The notes under the pieces are model-generated. The model worked only from the letters and a program-made list of their open reading frames with translations, was not told the origin of the DNA and searched no databases. Positions 1 to 5,657 of a DNA stretch of 7,056 bases are shown piece by piece. The stretch's first letter is position 1, and each line of letters opens with the position of its first letter. Position numbers and translations under genes: made by a program. Source of the DNA: Candidatus Poseidoniia archaeon (GTDB taxonomy: Archaea > Thermoplasmatota > Poseidoniia > MGIII > CG-Epi1); contig JAPYSZ010000050.1 of the NCBI GenBank assembly GCA_029941645.1, forward strand, positions 1-7,056, in the 5' to 3' direction.

Positions 1-476
1 CTTCCAATTTCAGAATCATTGTTAGCTGAGATAGAAGCAACTTGTTCAATAACTTTCCCAGAAACAACAGGTTTAGATGCTGACTTTAATTCTGAAACTA
101 TCGTTTCTATGGCTTTATCAAAACCACTTTTCAAGTTGACAGGAGACATTCCAGCCGACACATTTCTTAGACCATAGTATGAAAGAGATTGTGCTAAGAT
201 TGCAGCAGTAGAAGTCCCATCACCTGCAGTATCCTGAGCTTTGCTAGCTACTTCTTTAACTAGTTGAGCCCCCATATTCTCGTAAGCATCGGGTAATTCT
301 ATATCTTTAGCAATTGTAACGCCATCATTGATAATTGTTGGACTACCAAAAGATCGGTCCAAAACTACCGTTCTTGCCTTAGGCCCTAATGTGACCTTAA
401 TTGCATCAGTTGCAGCAGTTATTCCATCTAACAACTTTTTTCTTGCTTCTTCACCATAAATCATCTGTTTTGCCAT
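1..476 (-). CDS. groEL: Group I chaperonin GroEL (Cpn60), N-terminal part, cut by window edge
   Basis: The first 158 residues of a bacterial-type (group I) chaperonin, the barrel that folds proteins in the cytosol with ATP and the GroES lid. The start ATG is at 476-474, opening MAKQMIYGEEARKKLLDG. Visible equatorial-domain motifs are LGPKAR at 30-35 (nucleotide-binding loop; most bacterial proteins have LGPKGRN), INDGVTIAKDIEL at 49-61, ENMGAQLVKEVASK at 66-79, the ATP-hydrolysis motif GDGTST at 85-90 with the catalytic Asp at 86, and SISANND at 149-154. The reading frame is open to base 1, so roughly 380 residues should lie outside. It follows groES after 8 bp and has a GAGG ribosome site overlapping the groES stop, so the two are co-transcribed. 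In an archaeal background it is probably of bacterial origin (inference). Identification is secure. Confidence 0.96.
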   Translation of the reverse strand, partial: MAKQMIYGEEARKKLLDGITAATDAIKVTLGPKARTVVLDRSFGSPTIINDGVTIAKDIELPDAYENMGAQLVKEVASKAQDTAGDGTSTAAILAQSLSYYGLRNVSAGMSPVNLKSGFDKAIETIVSELKSASKPVVSGKVIEQVASISANNDSEIG

Positions 477-481
477 TTTTT

Positions 482-486
482 ACCTC
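482..486 (-). promoter_or_regulatory. Shine-Dalgarno site of groEL
   Basis: The minus strand reads GAGGT, then five A, then the ATG at 476. It overlaps the TGA stop of groES (487-485) and sits at normal spacing. It supports the groEL start and translational linkage to groES. Confidence 0.75.
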
Positions 487-751
487 ACTCGACTTTTGCT
501 TGAAGATCCTCTGACTTTACCAGAAGATATTCTGTGTCTTCCCAGGTTAATTCTGTTCCTGCGTATTTTTTGTAAACTACTTTGTCCCCTGCCTTGACAT
601 GCTCAGACTCGGGGCCCGCTGCAACAACTGTTCCAACGTTCATTTTTTCTCTTGCAGCTTCTGGTAGCATAAATCCACTAGCTGTCTTCTCAGCTGCTTG
701 CTCTAGTTCTATGAGAACCATCTCACCTAAAGGTTCAATTCCAATCGACAT
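485..751 (-). CDS. groES: Co-chaperonin GroES (Cpn10)
   Basis: An 88-residue 10-kDa co-chaperonin, the heptameric lid of GroEL in the cytosol. It opens MSIGIEPLGEMVLIELEQ, the usual GroES beta-strand with the PLGD-like motif (here PLGE). The mobile loop that contacts GroEL is about residues 20-33 (EKTASGFMLPEAAR). It is followed by GTVVAAG (40-46), VKAGDKVVY (52-60) and the C-terminal EYLLVKSEDLQAKVE. Bacterial proteins are about 95 residues, so this is near full length. A ribosome site lies 7 nt before the ATG. A TATA box and a long palindrome lie upstream, which suggests its own regulated promoter rather than only read-through from tpiA. groEL follows directly. Confidence 0.95.
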   Translation of the reverse strand: MSIGIEPLGEMVLIELEQAAEKTASGFMLPEAAREKMNVGTVVAAGPESEHVKAGDKVVYKKYAGTELTWEDTEYLLVKSEDLQAKVE

Positions 752-758
752 TTCTTTA

Positions 759-764
759 CTCCAC
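759..764 (-). promoter_or_regulatory. Shine-Dalgarno site of groES
   Basis: The minus strand reads GTGGAG followed by seven bases (TAAAGAA) and ATG at 751. It confirms the start and shows that this mRNA has a leader, unlike the leaderless-looking tpiA, tdh and 75-residue-ORF transcripts in the same window. Confidence 0.7.
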
Positions 765-806
765 TTTTGCGATAGGTATGCCTAACTTGCGTTGTTTTTC
801 ACAGGC

Positions 807-831
807 AGTAGGCAACCTGAGGTTGTCTACT
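807..831. promoter_or_regulatory. 25-bp palindrome at the groES start site, candidate operator
   Basis: The left arm AGTAGGCAACCT (807-818), a central G (819), and the right arm AGGTTGTCTACT (820-831) pair at 11 of 12 positions; the exception is 812/826 (G against T). The centre lies about 25 bp downstream of the TATA box at 840-847 on the minus strand, on the predicted transcription start of groES-groEL. This is the usual position for an archaeal repressor that blocks RNA polymerase. The one-base centre and the A-C mismatch it would give in the mRNA fit a dimeric DNA-binding protein better than an RNA hairpin. It does not resemble the bacterial CIRCE element. The regulator is unknown. Confidence 0.65.
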
Positions 832-839
832 CCGGCCTC

Positions 840-847
840 TATATAAA
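840..847 (-). promoter_or_regulatory. TATA box of groES-groEL
   Basis: The minus strand reads TTTATATA, an exact match to the archaeal box A consensus. Transcription should start near 818-820, giving a leader of about 65-70 nt before groES. The box lies just downstream of the tpiA stop codon (855-853). The preceding bases (ATCAAT) are a weak TFB-recognition element. Confidence 0.7.
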
Positions 848-852
848 ATTGA

Positions 853-1527
853 TTATAATCCTTTAATTAAATCCATTAATGCTTCACGAGGTTCTGACGA
901 CTTAACAACGCCTGATGCAAGCAAGATTCCTTTCGAACCAAGTGACAATGCTTTGGATACGTCTTCTTGATTTTTAACACCAGCACCACAAAGAACTGGA
1001 ATATCTGAATTTATTGAACTAACTGTAGAAACCGAATCTGCAATGACTTCGGGTTTTGCTGTTGAAACTGAGACATCACCCCCTATCAATTCAGGCGGTT
1101 CAACTGCAATCATATCTGGATTAAGATGGGCTCCTTTTTCAGTTGCCTTGACATCTGCCGTACAAAGTACCGTCAAAAGACCAAGTTCTCTACACCGACT
1201 TATTGTAGCTTCAATATCTTCCCAATTCATTTGACATTCTGCGTGATTTACCAATGTGCCAACAGCACCTGAATATCTGACTGCTTCAGGCAATATTGAT
1301 CCTGTGTGTGAGCCGTAATTTACTCCATCTACATGCTGTGCGAATATGGGGATTTTTAGATTATCGCAGTAGTCAACTAAGTCAATAGCTGAGACTGCTG
1401 CTGCTAAGTTTACATTGTGTTCTATCGAGATCTCTTCCATTATCTTACATATCTCAAATCCGTCTGCACCGTAACCTTGTTCGTACGTTTTCAGGTTAAC
1501 AATTATGATTGGTAAGCCCTCTGCCAT
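853..1527 (-). CDS. tpiA: Triosephosphate isomerase, archaeal type
   Basis: Interconverts dihydroxyacetone phosphate and glyceraldehyde 3-phosphate in cytosolic glycolysis/gluconeogenesis. At 224 residues it has the compact archaeal TIM-barrel length; bacterial forms are about 250. Catalytic residues are visible: N11 and K13 in NLKTY, H95 in NHAE, and the general base E143 in AVEPPELIG (141-149). AQHVD (63-67), LCGAGV (179-184) and ILLASGVVKS (201-210) build the phosphate site. One oddity: the loop after the catalytic Glu reads ELIGGDVSVS, where archaeal and bacterial enzymes I recall have IGTG. The start at 1527 fits a TATA-like box about 22 bp upstream, implying a leaderless mRNA. It is divergent from tdh and followed by groES after a 101-bp gap that holds the groES promoter. 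Confidence 0.95.
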   Translation of the reverse strand: MAEGLPIIIVNLKTYEQGYGADGFEICKIMEEISIEHNVNLAAAVSAIDLVDYCDNLKIPIFAQHVDGVNYGSHTGSILPEAVRYSGAVGTLVNHAECQMNWEDIEATISRCRELGLLTVLCTADVKATEKGAHLNPDMIAVEPPELIGGDVSVSTAKPEVIADSVSTVSSINSDIPVLCGAGVKNQEDVSKALSLGSKGILLASGVVKSSEPREALMDLIKGL

Positions 1528-1544
1528 GAAACTGTATGAATAGC

Positions 1545-1552
1545 GTATTTAA
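1545..1552 (-). promoter_or_regulatory. TATA-like box of tpiA
   Basis: The minus strand reads TTAAATAC, centred about 22 bp upstream of the tpiA ATG. Initiation would fall at or within a few bases of the start codon, so the mRNA is probably leaderless; no ribosome site is visible. It points away from the tdh box at 1570-1577. Confidence 0.5.
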
Positions 1553-1569
1553 TGATGCTTTGGGACTTA

Positions 1570-1577
1570 TTATAAAA
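1570..1577 (+). promoter_or_regulatory. TATA box of the tdh-kbl-msrB-ogt operon
   Basis: TTATAAAA is centred about 27 bp before the ATG at 1601, which predicts a transcript starting at or within one or two bases of the start codon (leaderless). Only 17 bp separate it from the oppositely facing tpiA box, so the two initiation complexes would compete for the bases between them. Confidence 0.6.
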
Positions 1578-1600
1578 TAATGGCGTGTAATTGATAGAGG

Positions 1601-2563
1601 ATGCCTACTTCAGAACAAAGAAACATCCTTGTTACTGGTGCCGCAGGACAAATTGGAACTGATTTAACTACCACATTAAGAGAGAGATTCGGAAATCAAA
1701 ACGTTGTGGCTATGGGGCGCAAGACTCCGATGCCTGCGGAAATTGCTGAGGGGGGGCCTTGTGTAATGGGAGATGTCACAGATATAGAAGGGTACCACAA
1801 AATTGTAGATGATTATCAGATAGACACCGTTTATCACTTGGCTGCCATTCTATCGGGCACTGGTGAATCCAATCCTCAGTTGTGTTATGATGTTAACCTG
1901 AATGGACTGTACAACGTTCTGGAAGTGGCCAAAGAACGTGGTCAGAGACTTTTCTGCCCAAGTTCTATTGCTGTCTTTGGTCCTGGAACACCACTTGAGA
2001 ATACTCCTCAAGAAACAGTACTAAAACCTACTACAATGTATGGAGTTACAAAGGTTGCAGGGGAATTACTTTGTGACTACTATTTCCACAAATATGGTAT
2101 AGACGTTAGAGGAATTCGTTACCCTGGTTTGATAAGCTGGAAAACCAGACCAACAGGAGGAACGACTGATTACGCAGTAGAAATATATTATGAAGCTGTT
2201 CTAGAAAACAAATATGAATGCTTTGTTGGAGCTGATACTAAACTGCCTATGATGTATATGCCTGATGCAATAAAGGGAACCTTAGACCTGATGGATGCTC
2301 CTTTAGAGAATCTAAAACATCATTCTGACTTTAATTTTGCAGGAATGAGCTTTTCCGCACAGGAACTTGCAAATTGTATAAGTGCCAGAATGCCAGGGTT
2401 TGAGTGTACTTTTAAGCCAGATTCTAGGCAGAATATAGCTGACTCATGGCCTGATTCGATTGACGATTCCGCAGCAAGTGAAGAATGGGGTTGGAAGCCA
2501 AGCTATGATCTTGAGAAAATGAGTGATGATATGCTAAAAAATCTAAAGAGGAAACTAGGATAA
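1601..2563 (+). CDS. tdh: L-threonine 3-dehydrogenase, SDR (epimerase-like) type
   Basis: Oxidises L-threonine to 2-amino-3-ketobutyrate with NAD+; the product is cleaved by the next gene, kbl. It is 320 residues with an N-terminal Rossmann fold: TGAAGQIG at 12-19 binds NAD, GDVTD at 57-61 contacts the adenine, and YHLAAILSG is at 78-86. The catalytic triad lies in PSSIAVFG (120-127, Ser) and MYGVTK (Y147, K151). RYPGLISW (173-180) and GGTTDYAVEIYYEA (186-199) are the substrate-loop motifs that separate SDR threonine dehydrogenases from sugar epimerases. This differs from the zinc alcohol-dehydrogenase type of E. coli and Pyrococcus and matches the kind known in Thermoplasma and Flavobacterium. 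Only 1 bp separates it from kbl. The start at 1601 agrees with the TATA spacing. A sugar epimerase is the alternative, but the neighbour argues against it. Confidence 0.92.
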   Translation: MPTSEQRNILVTGAAGQIGTDLTTTLRERFGNQNVVAMGRKTPMPAEIAEGGPCVMGDVTDIEGYHKIVDDYQIDTVYHLAAILSGTGESNPQLCYDVNLNGLYNVLEVAKERGQRLFCPSSIAVFGPGTPLENTPQETVLKPTTMYGVTKVAGELLCDYYFHKYGIDVRGIRYPGLISWKTRPTGGTTDYAVEIYYEAVLENKYECFVGADTKLPMMYMPDAIKGTLDLMDAPLENLKHHSDFNFAGMSFSAQELANCISARMPGFECTFKPDSRQNIADSWPDSIDDSAASEEWGWKPSYDLEKMSDDMLKNLKRKLG

Positions 2564-2564
2564 T

Positions 2565-3752
2565 ATGACGACACCAACAGAATGGATGAAGGATGAATAC
2601 AATGACCTAGTCTCAAAAGGATTTGATTGGAAACCTCCTGTAATTGGTGGCCCATCAACAGGTAGAGCTATTATAGACGGTAAGAAAAGAATCATGCTAT
2701 GTGCAAATAATTATCTTAGTATGAGTAATCATCCTAAGGTCAAACAAGCTGCTATTGATGCTGTAAAATCTCATGGAGCCGGAAGTGGAAGTGTTAGACC
2801 AATTGCTGGCAATATGGATATTCACAATGAACTTGAAGAAACAATTGCGAGATTTAAGAATCGCGAGGCTGCATTGTATTACCAAACTGGTTTTGCCGTA
2901 AATTCAGGATTGATTCCACAATTAGCCGGTAAAAATGATTCAATAATTTCTGATCAACTCAATCATGGTTCGATCATCGATGGAGTAAGATTATCGGGTG
3001 TCAAGAAAGAAAATCGAACAATTTATGCTCATAATGATATGGGTGAATTAGAAGACAGATTAAAGAAAGCTACTAAGAAAAGTGAAAAAACTTTGGTGAT
3101 AAGTGATGGTGTCTTCTCAATGGATGGAGATATTGCCCCTTTGGATCAAATAACAAATTTGGCTAGGAAATATGGTGCAATGACATACATTGATGACTGC
3201 CATGGCGAAGGCGTACTAGCTGGTGGAAGAGGAATTGGTGCTCATTTTGGGGTTGAAGATGAAGTTGATATGGAATCTGGATCTTTTTCCAAAGCATTTG
3301 GAGTAGTGGGCGGTCTTGTTGCTGGTGAGAAACATATGGTTGACTATGCTTTCAACAAATCGAGAACAATGTTACTCTCGGGTTCTGCCCCTCCTGCAAC
3401 TATTGCAGCTTGTAAGGCTTCAATCGAGGTTTTAGAGTCTGAACCCGAACATGTCGAAAAATTGTGGTCAAATACCGAATACTTCAGAAAAGAATTACAA
3501 TCAATGGGCTTTGATACTGGCGTATCTGAAACTCCAATTATTCCTGTAATGTGTGGCGAATCTCATAAAGCTAAAGAGTTGAGTGCAAAATTATTGGAAT
3601 TAGATGTATTTGCATTGCCTATTGTTTTCCCAATGGTTGCTCCTGATAAGGCCAGAATTAGAGTTATGATGAGTGCTGGTTTGGAACGCGAAGATCTCGA
3701 TATTGCATTAAATGGATTTGAAAAGGGCGGGAAAACCACGAGAATCATATAA
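2565..3752 (+). CDS. kbl: 2-amino-3-ketobutyrate CoA ligase (glycine C-acetyltransferase)
   Basis: A PLP enzyme of the alpha-oxoamine synthase family (fold type I). It cleaves 2-amino-3-ketobutyrate with CoA to glycine plus acetyl-CoA, completing the threonine route begun by tdh. It is 395 residues, the full family length. Visible residues are ANNYLSMSNHP (47-57), GSGSVRPIAGN (73-83), LNHGSIIDG (132-140) with H134 stacking on PLP, DGVFSMDGDIAPL (181-193), YIDDCHGEG (208-216) with D210 and H213 on the cofactor, and the PLP lysine K243 in SFSKAFGVVGG. The sequence alone cannot fully exclude 8-amino-7-oxononanoate synthase (bioF), which shares all these motifs; the tdh neighbour decides. It starts 1 bp after tdh, with AGGA four bases upstream as a possible ribosome site, and its TAA overlaps the msrB ATG by 1 base. 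Confidence 0.9.
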   Translation: MTTPTEWMKDEYNDLVSKGFDWKPPVIGGPSTGRAIIDGKKRIMLCANNYLSMSNHPKVKQAAIDAVKSHGAGSGSVRPIAGNMDIHNELEETIARFKNREAALYYQTGFAVNSGLIPQLAGKNDSIISDQLNHGSIIDGVRLSGVKKENRTIYAHNDMGELEDRLKKATKKSEKTLVISDGVFSMDGDIAPLDQITNLARKYGAMTYIDDCHGEGVLAGGRGIGAHFGVEDEVDMESGSFSKAFGVVGGLVAGEKHMVDYAFNKSRTMLLSGSAPPATIAACKASIEVLESEPEHVEKLWSNTEYFRKELQSMGFDTGVSETPIIPVMCGESHKAKELSAKLLELDVFALPIVFPMVAPDKARIRVMMSAGLEREDLDIALNGFEKGGKTTRII

Positions 3753-4123
3753 TGGAAGACGAGTGGAAAGATAAGCTGACACCAGAACAATACCAAGTAT
3801 GTAGATGTAGTGCTACTGAGCCTCCATTTGACAATGAATATTGGGATTGTCATGATGATGGAAAATACCATTGTGTTTGTTGCAATGAAATATTGTTTGA
3901 TTCTGAACACAAATTTGATTCTGGAACTGGATGGCCTAGTTTTTTCAAAGAAGATAGTGAAGAGATAATTACTGAAAAAGAAGATAATGACTATGGAATG
4001 AAACGAATTGAAGTCGTTTGTTCAAACTGTCAATCACATCTAGGTCATTTATTTGATGATGGACCTCAACCAACTGGACTGCGTTACTGTATTAATTCAG
4101 CATCTCTTCTTCTTAAGAATTAA
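3752..4123 (+). CDS. msrB: Peptide-methionine (R)-S-oxide reductase MsrB
   Basis: Reduces the R form of methionine sulfoxide in proteins, usually with thioredoxin. It is 123 residues, a stand-alone domain in the cytosol (no signal peptide). Motifs in order: LTPEQYQVCRCSATEPPF (9-26), YHCVCC (39-44) and CSNC (90-93), whose C41/C44/C90/C93 bind structural zinc, SGTGWPSF (57-64), HLGHLFDDGP (96-105), and RYCINSASL (111-119) with catalytic C113. The position that is Cys in SGCGWPSF-type enzymes is Thr here, so the resolving cysteine may be C17 or C19 (inference). There are nine cysteines in 123 residues, which is rich. It is coupled to kbl by a TAATG overlap and is followed by ogt after 2 bp. Identification is firm. 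Confidence 0.95.
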   Translation: MEDEWKDKLTPEQYQVCRCSATEPPFDNEYWDCHDDGKYHCVCCNEILFDSEHKFDSGTGWPSFFKEDSEEIITEKEDNDYGMKRIEVVCSNCQSHLGHLFDDGPQPTGLRYCINSASLLLKN

Positions 4124-4125
4124 TT

Positions 4126-4395
4126 ATGAAAGGAACACCTTTTCAAGTCAAAGTTTGGAATGAACTAAAAAAAATACCACGAGGAGAAGTAAGAACTTAC
4201 AAGGAAATTGCAATTAAAATTGGAAAACCTAAGGCAGCTAGAGCTGTAGCTAATGCATGTGCATTAAATCCAAATCCTATTATTGTTCCATGCCACCGTG
4301 TGATTAGATCTAATGGTGAACTTGGAGGTTATAGTGGACCTGGTGGAATTAAACAAAAAAAAGAACTATTAGAAAATGAAGGGCTTTCAATCTGA
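4126..4395 (+). CDS. ogt: Single-domain methylated-DNA-[protein]-cysteine S-methyltransferase
   Basis: Transfers alkyl groups from O6-alkylguanine in DNA to its own cysteine, a suicidal repair reaction. It is only 89 residues: the DNA-binding/catalytic C-terminal domain without the roughly 70-80 residue N-terminal domain of Ada, Ogt and human MGMT. All active-site elements are present: TPFQVKVWNELKKIPRGEV (4-22), Y25 in RTYKEIA, the arginine finger R39 in AARAVANA, N48 before PCHRV (55-59) with acceptor C56, GGYSG (67-71) and E85 in LLENEG. It has Cys, not the Trp of alkyltransferase-like (Atl/YbaZ) proteins, so it should be a true transferase (inference). The upstream DNA is msrB, so no N-terminal domain has been missed. 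Its stop overlaps the convergent ccmB by 9 bp. Confidence 0.88.
   Translation: MKGTPFQVKVWNELKKIPRGEVRTYKEIAIKIGKPKAARAVANACALNPNPIIVPCHRVIRSNGELGGYSGPGGIKQKKELLENEGLSI
4355..4362 (-). terminator. Oligo-T run downstream of ccmB, possible archaeal terminator
   Basis: Eight consecutive T on the minus strand, about 25 bp past the ccmB stop and inside the ogt coding region. Archaeal RNA polymerase can terminate at T-runs without a hairpin. The run also simply encodes lysines of ogt on the other strand, so this call is tentative. Confidence 0.35.
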
Positions 4396-5037
4396 AATTT
4401 CGCTTAACCAAGCCCCTCCAAAAACAAAAACTACATTGTAAAGAACTAAAAGCATAAAGGCTAATTCAAAATCCGATGAACCTGAAATTAAAGAATCTGT
4501 ACATCTAATCGCAGCCTCTATAACTGTGAATAAGAGAATAGGTATAGCAAAAAGAGATGTGATCATCCAACCACCATGCAGTGGTGTAGCTGTGCTTGCA
4601 GCCAAAGTACCAACTGCCGAAAGGCCAATACAACCAACTAAAACTACGAAATAAGCTAAAAATATGTCATTACCAAATTGATTTTCAAAAAGAATAATGT
4701 AAATTATCATAATAATCGTACTAAGAATCCAAAGAAGAAATAACGAACCCGTCATGCGACCTAAGAAAAGCTGATACCGAGAAATTGGTGATAATTTGAG
4801 GAGTTCAAATGTACCTCTCTCAGATTCTCTTGTAGAGATATGTGTAATCAATCCTAAACCTGTAAGTAAAATTGATGACCAAAGTATTCCTGAACCCTCT
4901 AATAACGAATTTTCATACATTGAAAATTTAAATGACATAAGAATCATAAAAGACAACATAGCTGATGCTACTATCCCTTGAAGTGAACGGAATTCAACCT
5001 TTAGCTCTTTTCTTATAAGAACCATTATTGGATTCAT
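4387..5037 (-). CDS. ccmB: Haem-exporter-type ABC permease CcmB
   Basis: Membrane partner of the ATPase CcmA; in system I cytochrome c maturation the pair helps release haem-loaded CcmE. It is 216 residues, close to the family length of about 220. Six hydrophobic segments can be read near 20-39, 50-67, 96-118, 127-147, 157-176 and 190-211. The family signature is the cytoplasmic loop STRESERGTFELLKLSP (68-84) followed by YQLFLGR, and the N-terminus RKELKVEFRS (9-18) is typical of CcmB. It begins within the ccmA stop (ATGA, 4-bp overlap), so they are translationally coupled. No ccmC, E, F or H is in the window, so a role in cytochrome maturation rests on the family only. A generic ABC-2 permease is the alternative. 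Its 3' end overlaps ogt. Confidence 0.8.
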   Translation of the reverse strand: MNPIMVLIRKELKVEFRSLQGIVASAMLSFMILMSFKFSMYENSLLEGSGILWSSILLTGLGLITHISTRESERGTFELLKLSPISRYQLFLGRMTGSLFLLWILSTIIMIIYIILFENQFGNDIFLAYFVVLVGCIGLSAVGTLAASTATPLHGGWMITSLFAIPILLFTVIEAAIRCTDSLISGSSDFELAFMLLVLYNVVFVFGGAWLSEISD

Positions 5038-5657
5038 ATTATCTCACCTCTTTCAAGTTTTATAGTTCTAGTCGAATAAGATGGAGTCTGGTGAGAAACA
5101 AGAACAATGCTACAGCCATCCTTACTGTATTTCATCAACATTTCTTCCAGTATTTCAATTCCTTTTGTATCAAGTCCTGTGAATGGTTCATCTAAGAGCA
5201 AAACAGTTGGAGAATGGGAAATAGACATAGCAAAACCCAATCTTTGAATCATACCTCTTGAATAATTTCCAGACAAATCATCACTAAAGGAAATGAGACC
5301 AACTTGTGCTAAAAAATTTCTTGCCGTGGATTCCGCGTCACCAATCGAATTAAGCTCTAACCATAATCTCAGATTTTCTACGCCCGTTAATTCGGGATAA
5401 AAAGGTGGATTATGTGAAAGATAGCCAACACGCGAACGGATTTCTTCAGAATCATGCCTCAAATCAAAACCATCGATTTCAGCCGTAAGATAATTGTCAG
5501 GACTATCCAAAGTATTAATCGTACGTAATAAGGTAGTTTTTCCGCTACCATTATTTCCAACTAATGTTACAATTTCGCCAGATTCAATATCTAAATTTAA
5601 GCCCCTCAGGACTTTTTTAGGTCCAAATGATTTGAAGAAAGCACGTAGCTTAATCAT
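5034..5657 (-). CDS. ccmA: Haem-exporter-type ABC ATPase CcmA
   Basis: ATPase of the CcmAB complex on the cytoplasmic face of the membrane. It is 207 residues, a single nucleotide-binding domain of the short CcmA length. Walker A is GNNGSGKTT (34-42, K40). The Q-loop region GYLSHNPPFYPELTGVENLR (78-97) has the CcmA-like form. The signature is YSRGMIQR (132-139) in place of LSGGQ, a variant usual in this subfamily. Walker B is TVLLLDEP (151-158, E157), the D-loop is GLD (161-163), and the switch His is H189 in LVSHQT. It starts 8 bp inside the end of pyrF and overlaps ccmB by 4 bp, so it is part of the same operon. No ribosome site is evident, consistent with coupling. A different ABC-2 exporter ATPase is possible, but the CcmB-like partner favours this call. 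Confidence 0.82.
   Translation of the reverse strand: MIKLRAFFKSFGPKKVLRGLNLDIESGEIVTLVGNNGSGKTTLLRTINTLDSPDNYLTAEIDGFDLRHDSEEIRSRVGYLSHNPPFYPELTGVENLRLWLELNSIGDAESTARNFLAQVGLISFSDDLSGNYSRGMIQRLGFAMSISHSPTVLLLDEPFTGLDTKGIEILEEMLMKYSKDGCSIVLVSHQTPSYSTRTIKLERGEII

Noticed and set aside
811..827. The groES palindrome as an RNA hairpin or terminator for tpiA
   Set aside because: The centre has one base, no T-run follows on the minus strand, and the mRNA form would contain an A-C mismatch; a DNA operator fits better.
1567..1580. AT-only inverted repeat around the tdh TATA box as an operator
   Set aside because: Five-base arms made only of A and T around a TATA element are expected by chance; the TATA call explains it.
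1750..1756. Run of seven G inside tdh, possible phase-variable tract
   Set aside because: The frame is intact on both sides (encoding EGGP) and threonine dehydrogenase is not a surface or defence protein; nothing supports slippage control.
3563..3910. 115-codon minus-strand open frame opposite the end of kbl and start of msrB
   Set aside because: It lies antisense to two well-supported genes with intact motifs, looks hydrophobic only because of antisense codon bias, and has no promoter or family resemblance.
4167..4174. Run of eight A in ogt as a slippage or frameshift site
   Set aside because: The standard frame gives a continuous, motif-complete protein (LKKIPRG) and no alternative frame extends usefully from the run.
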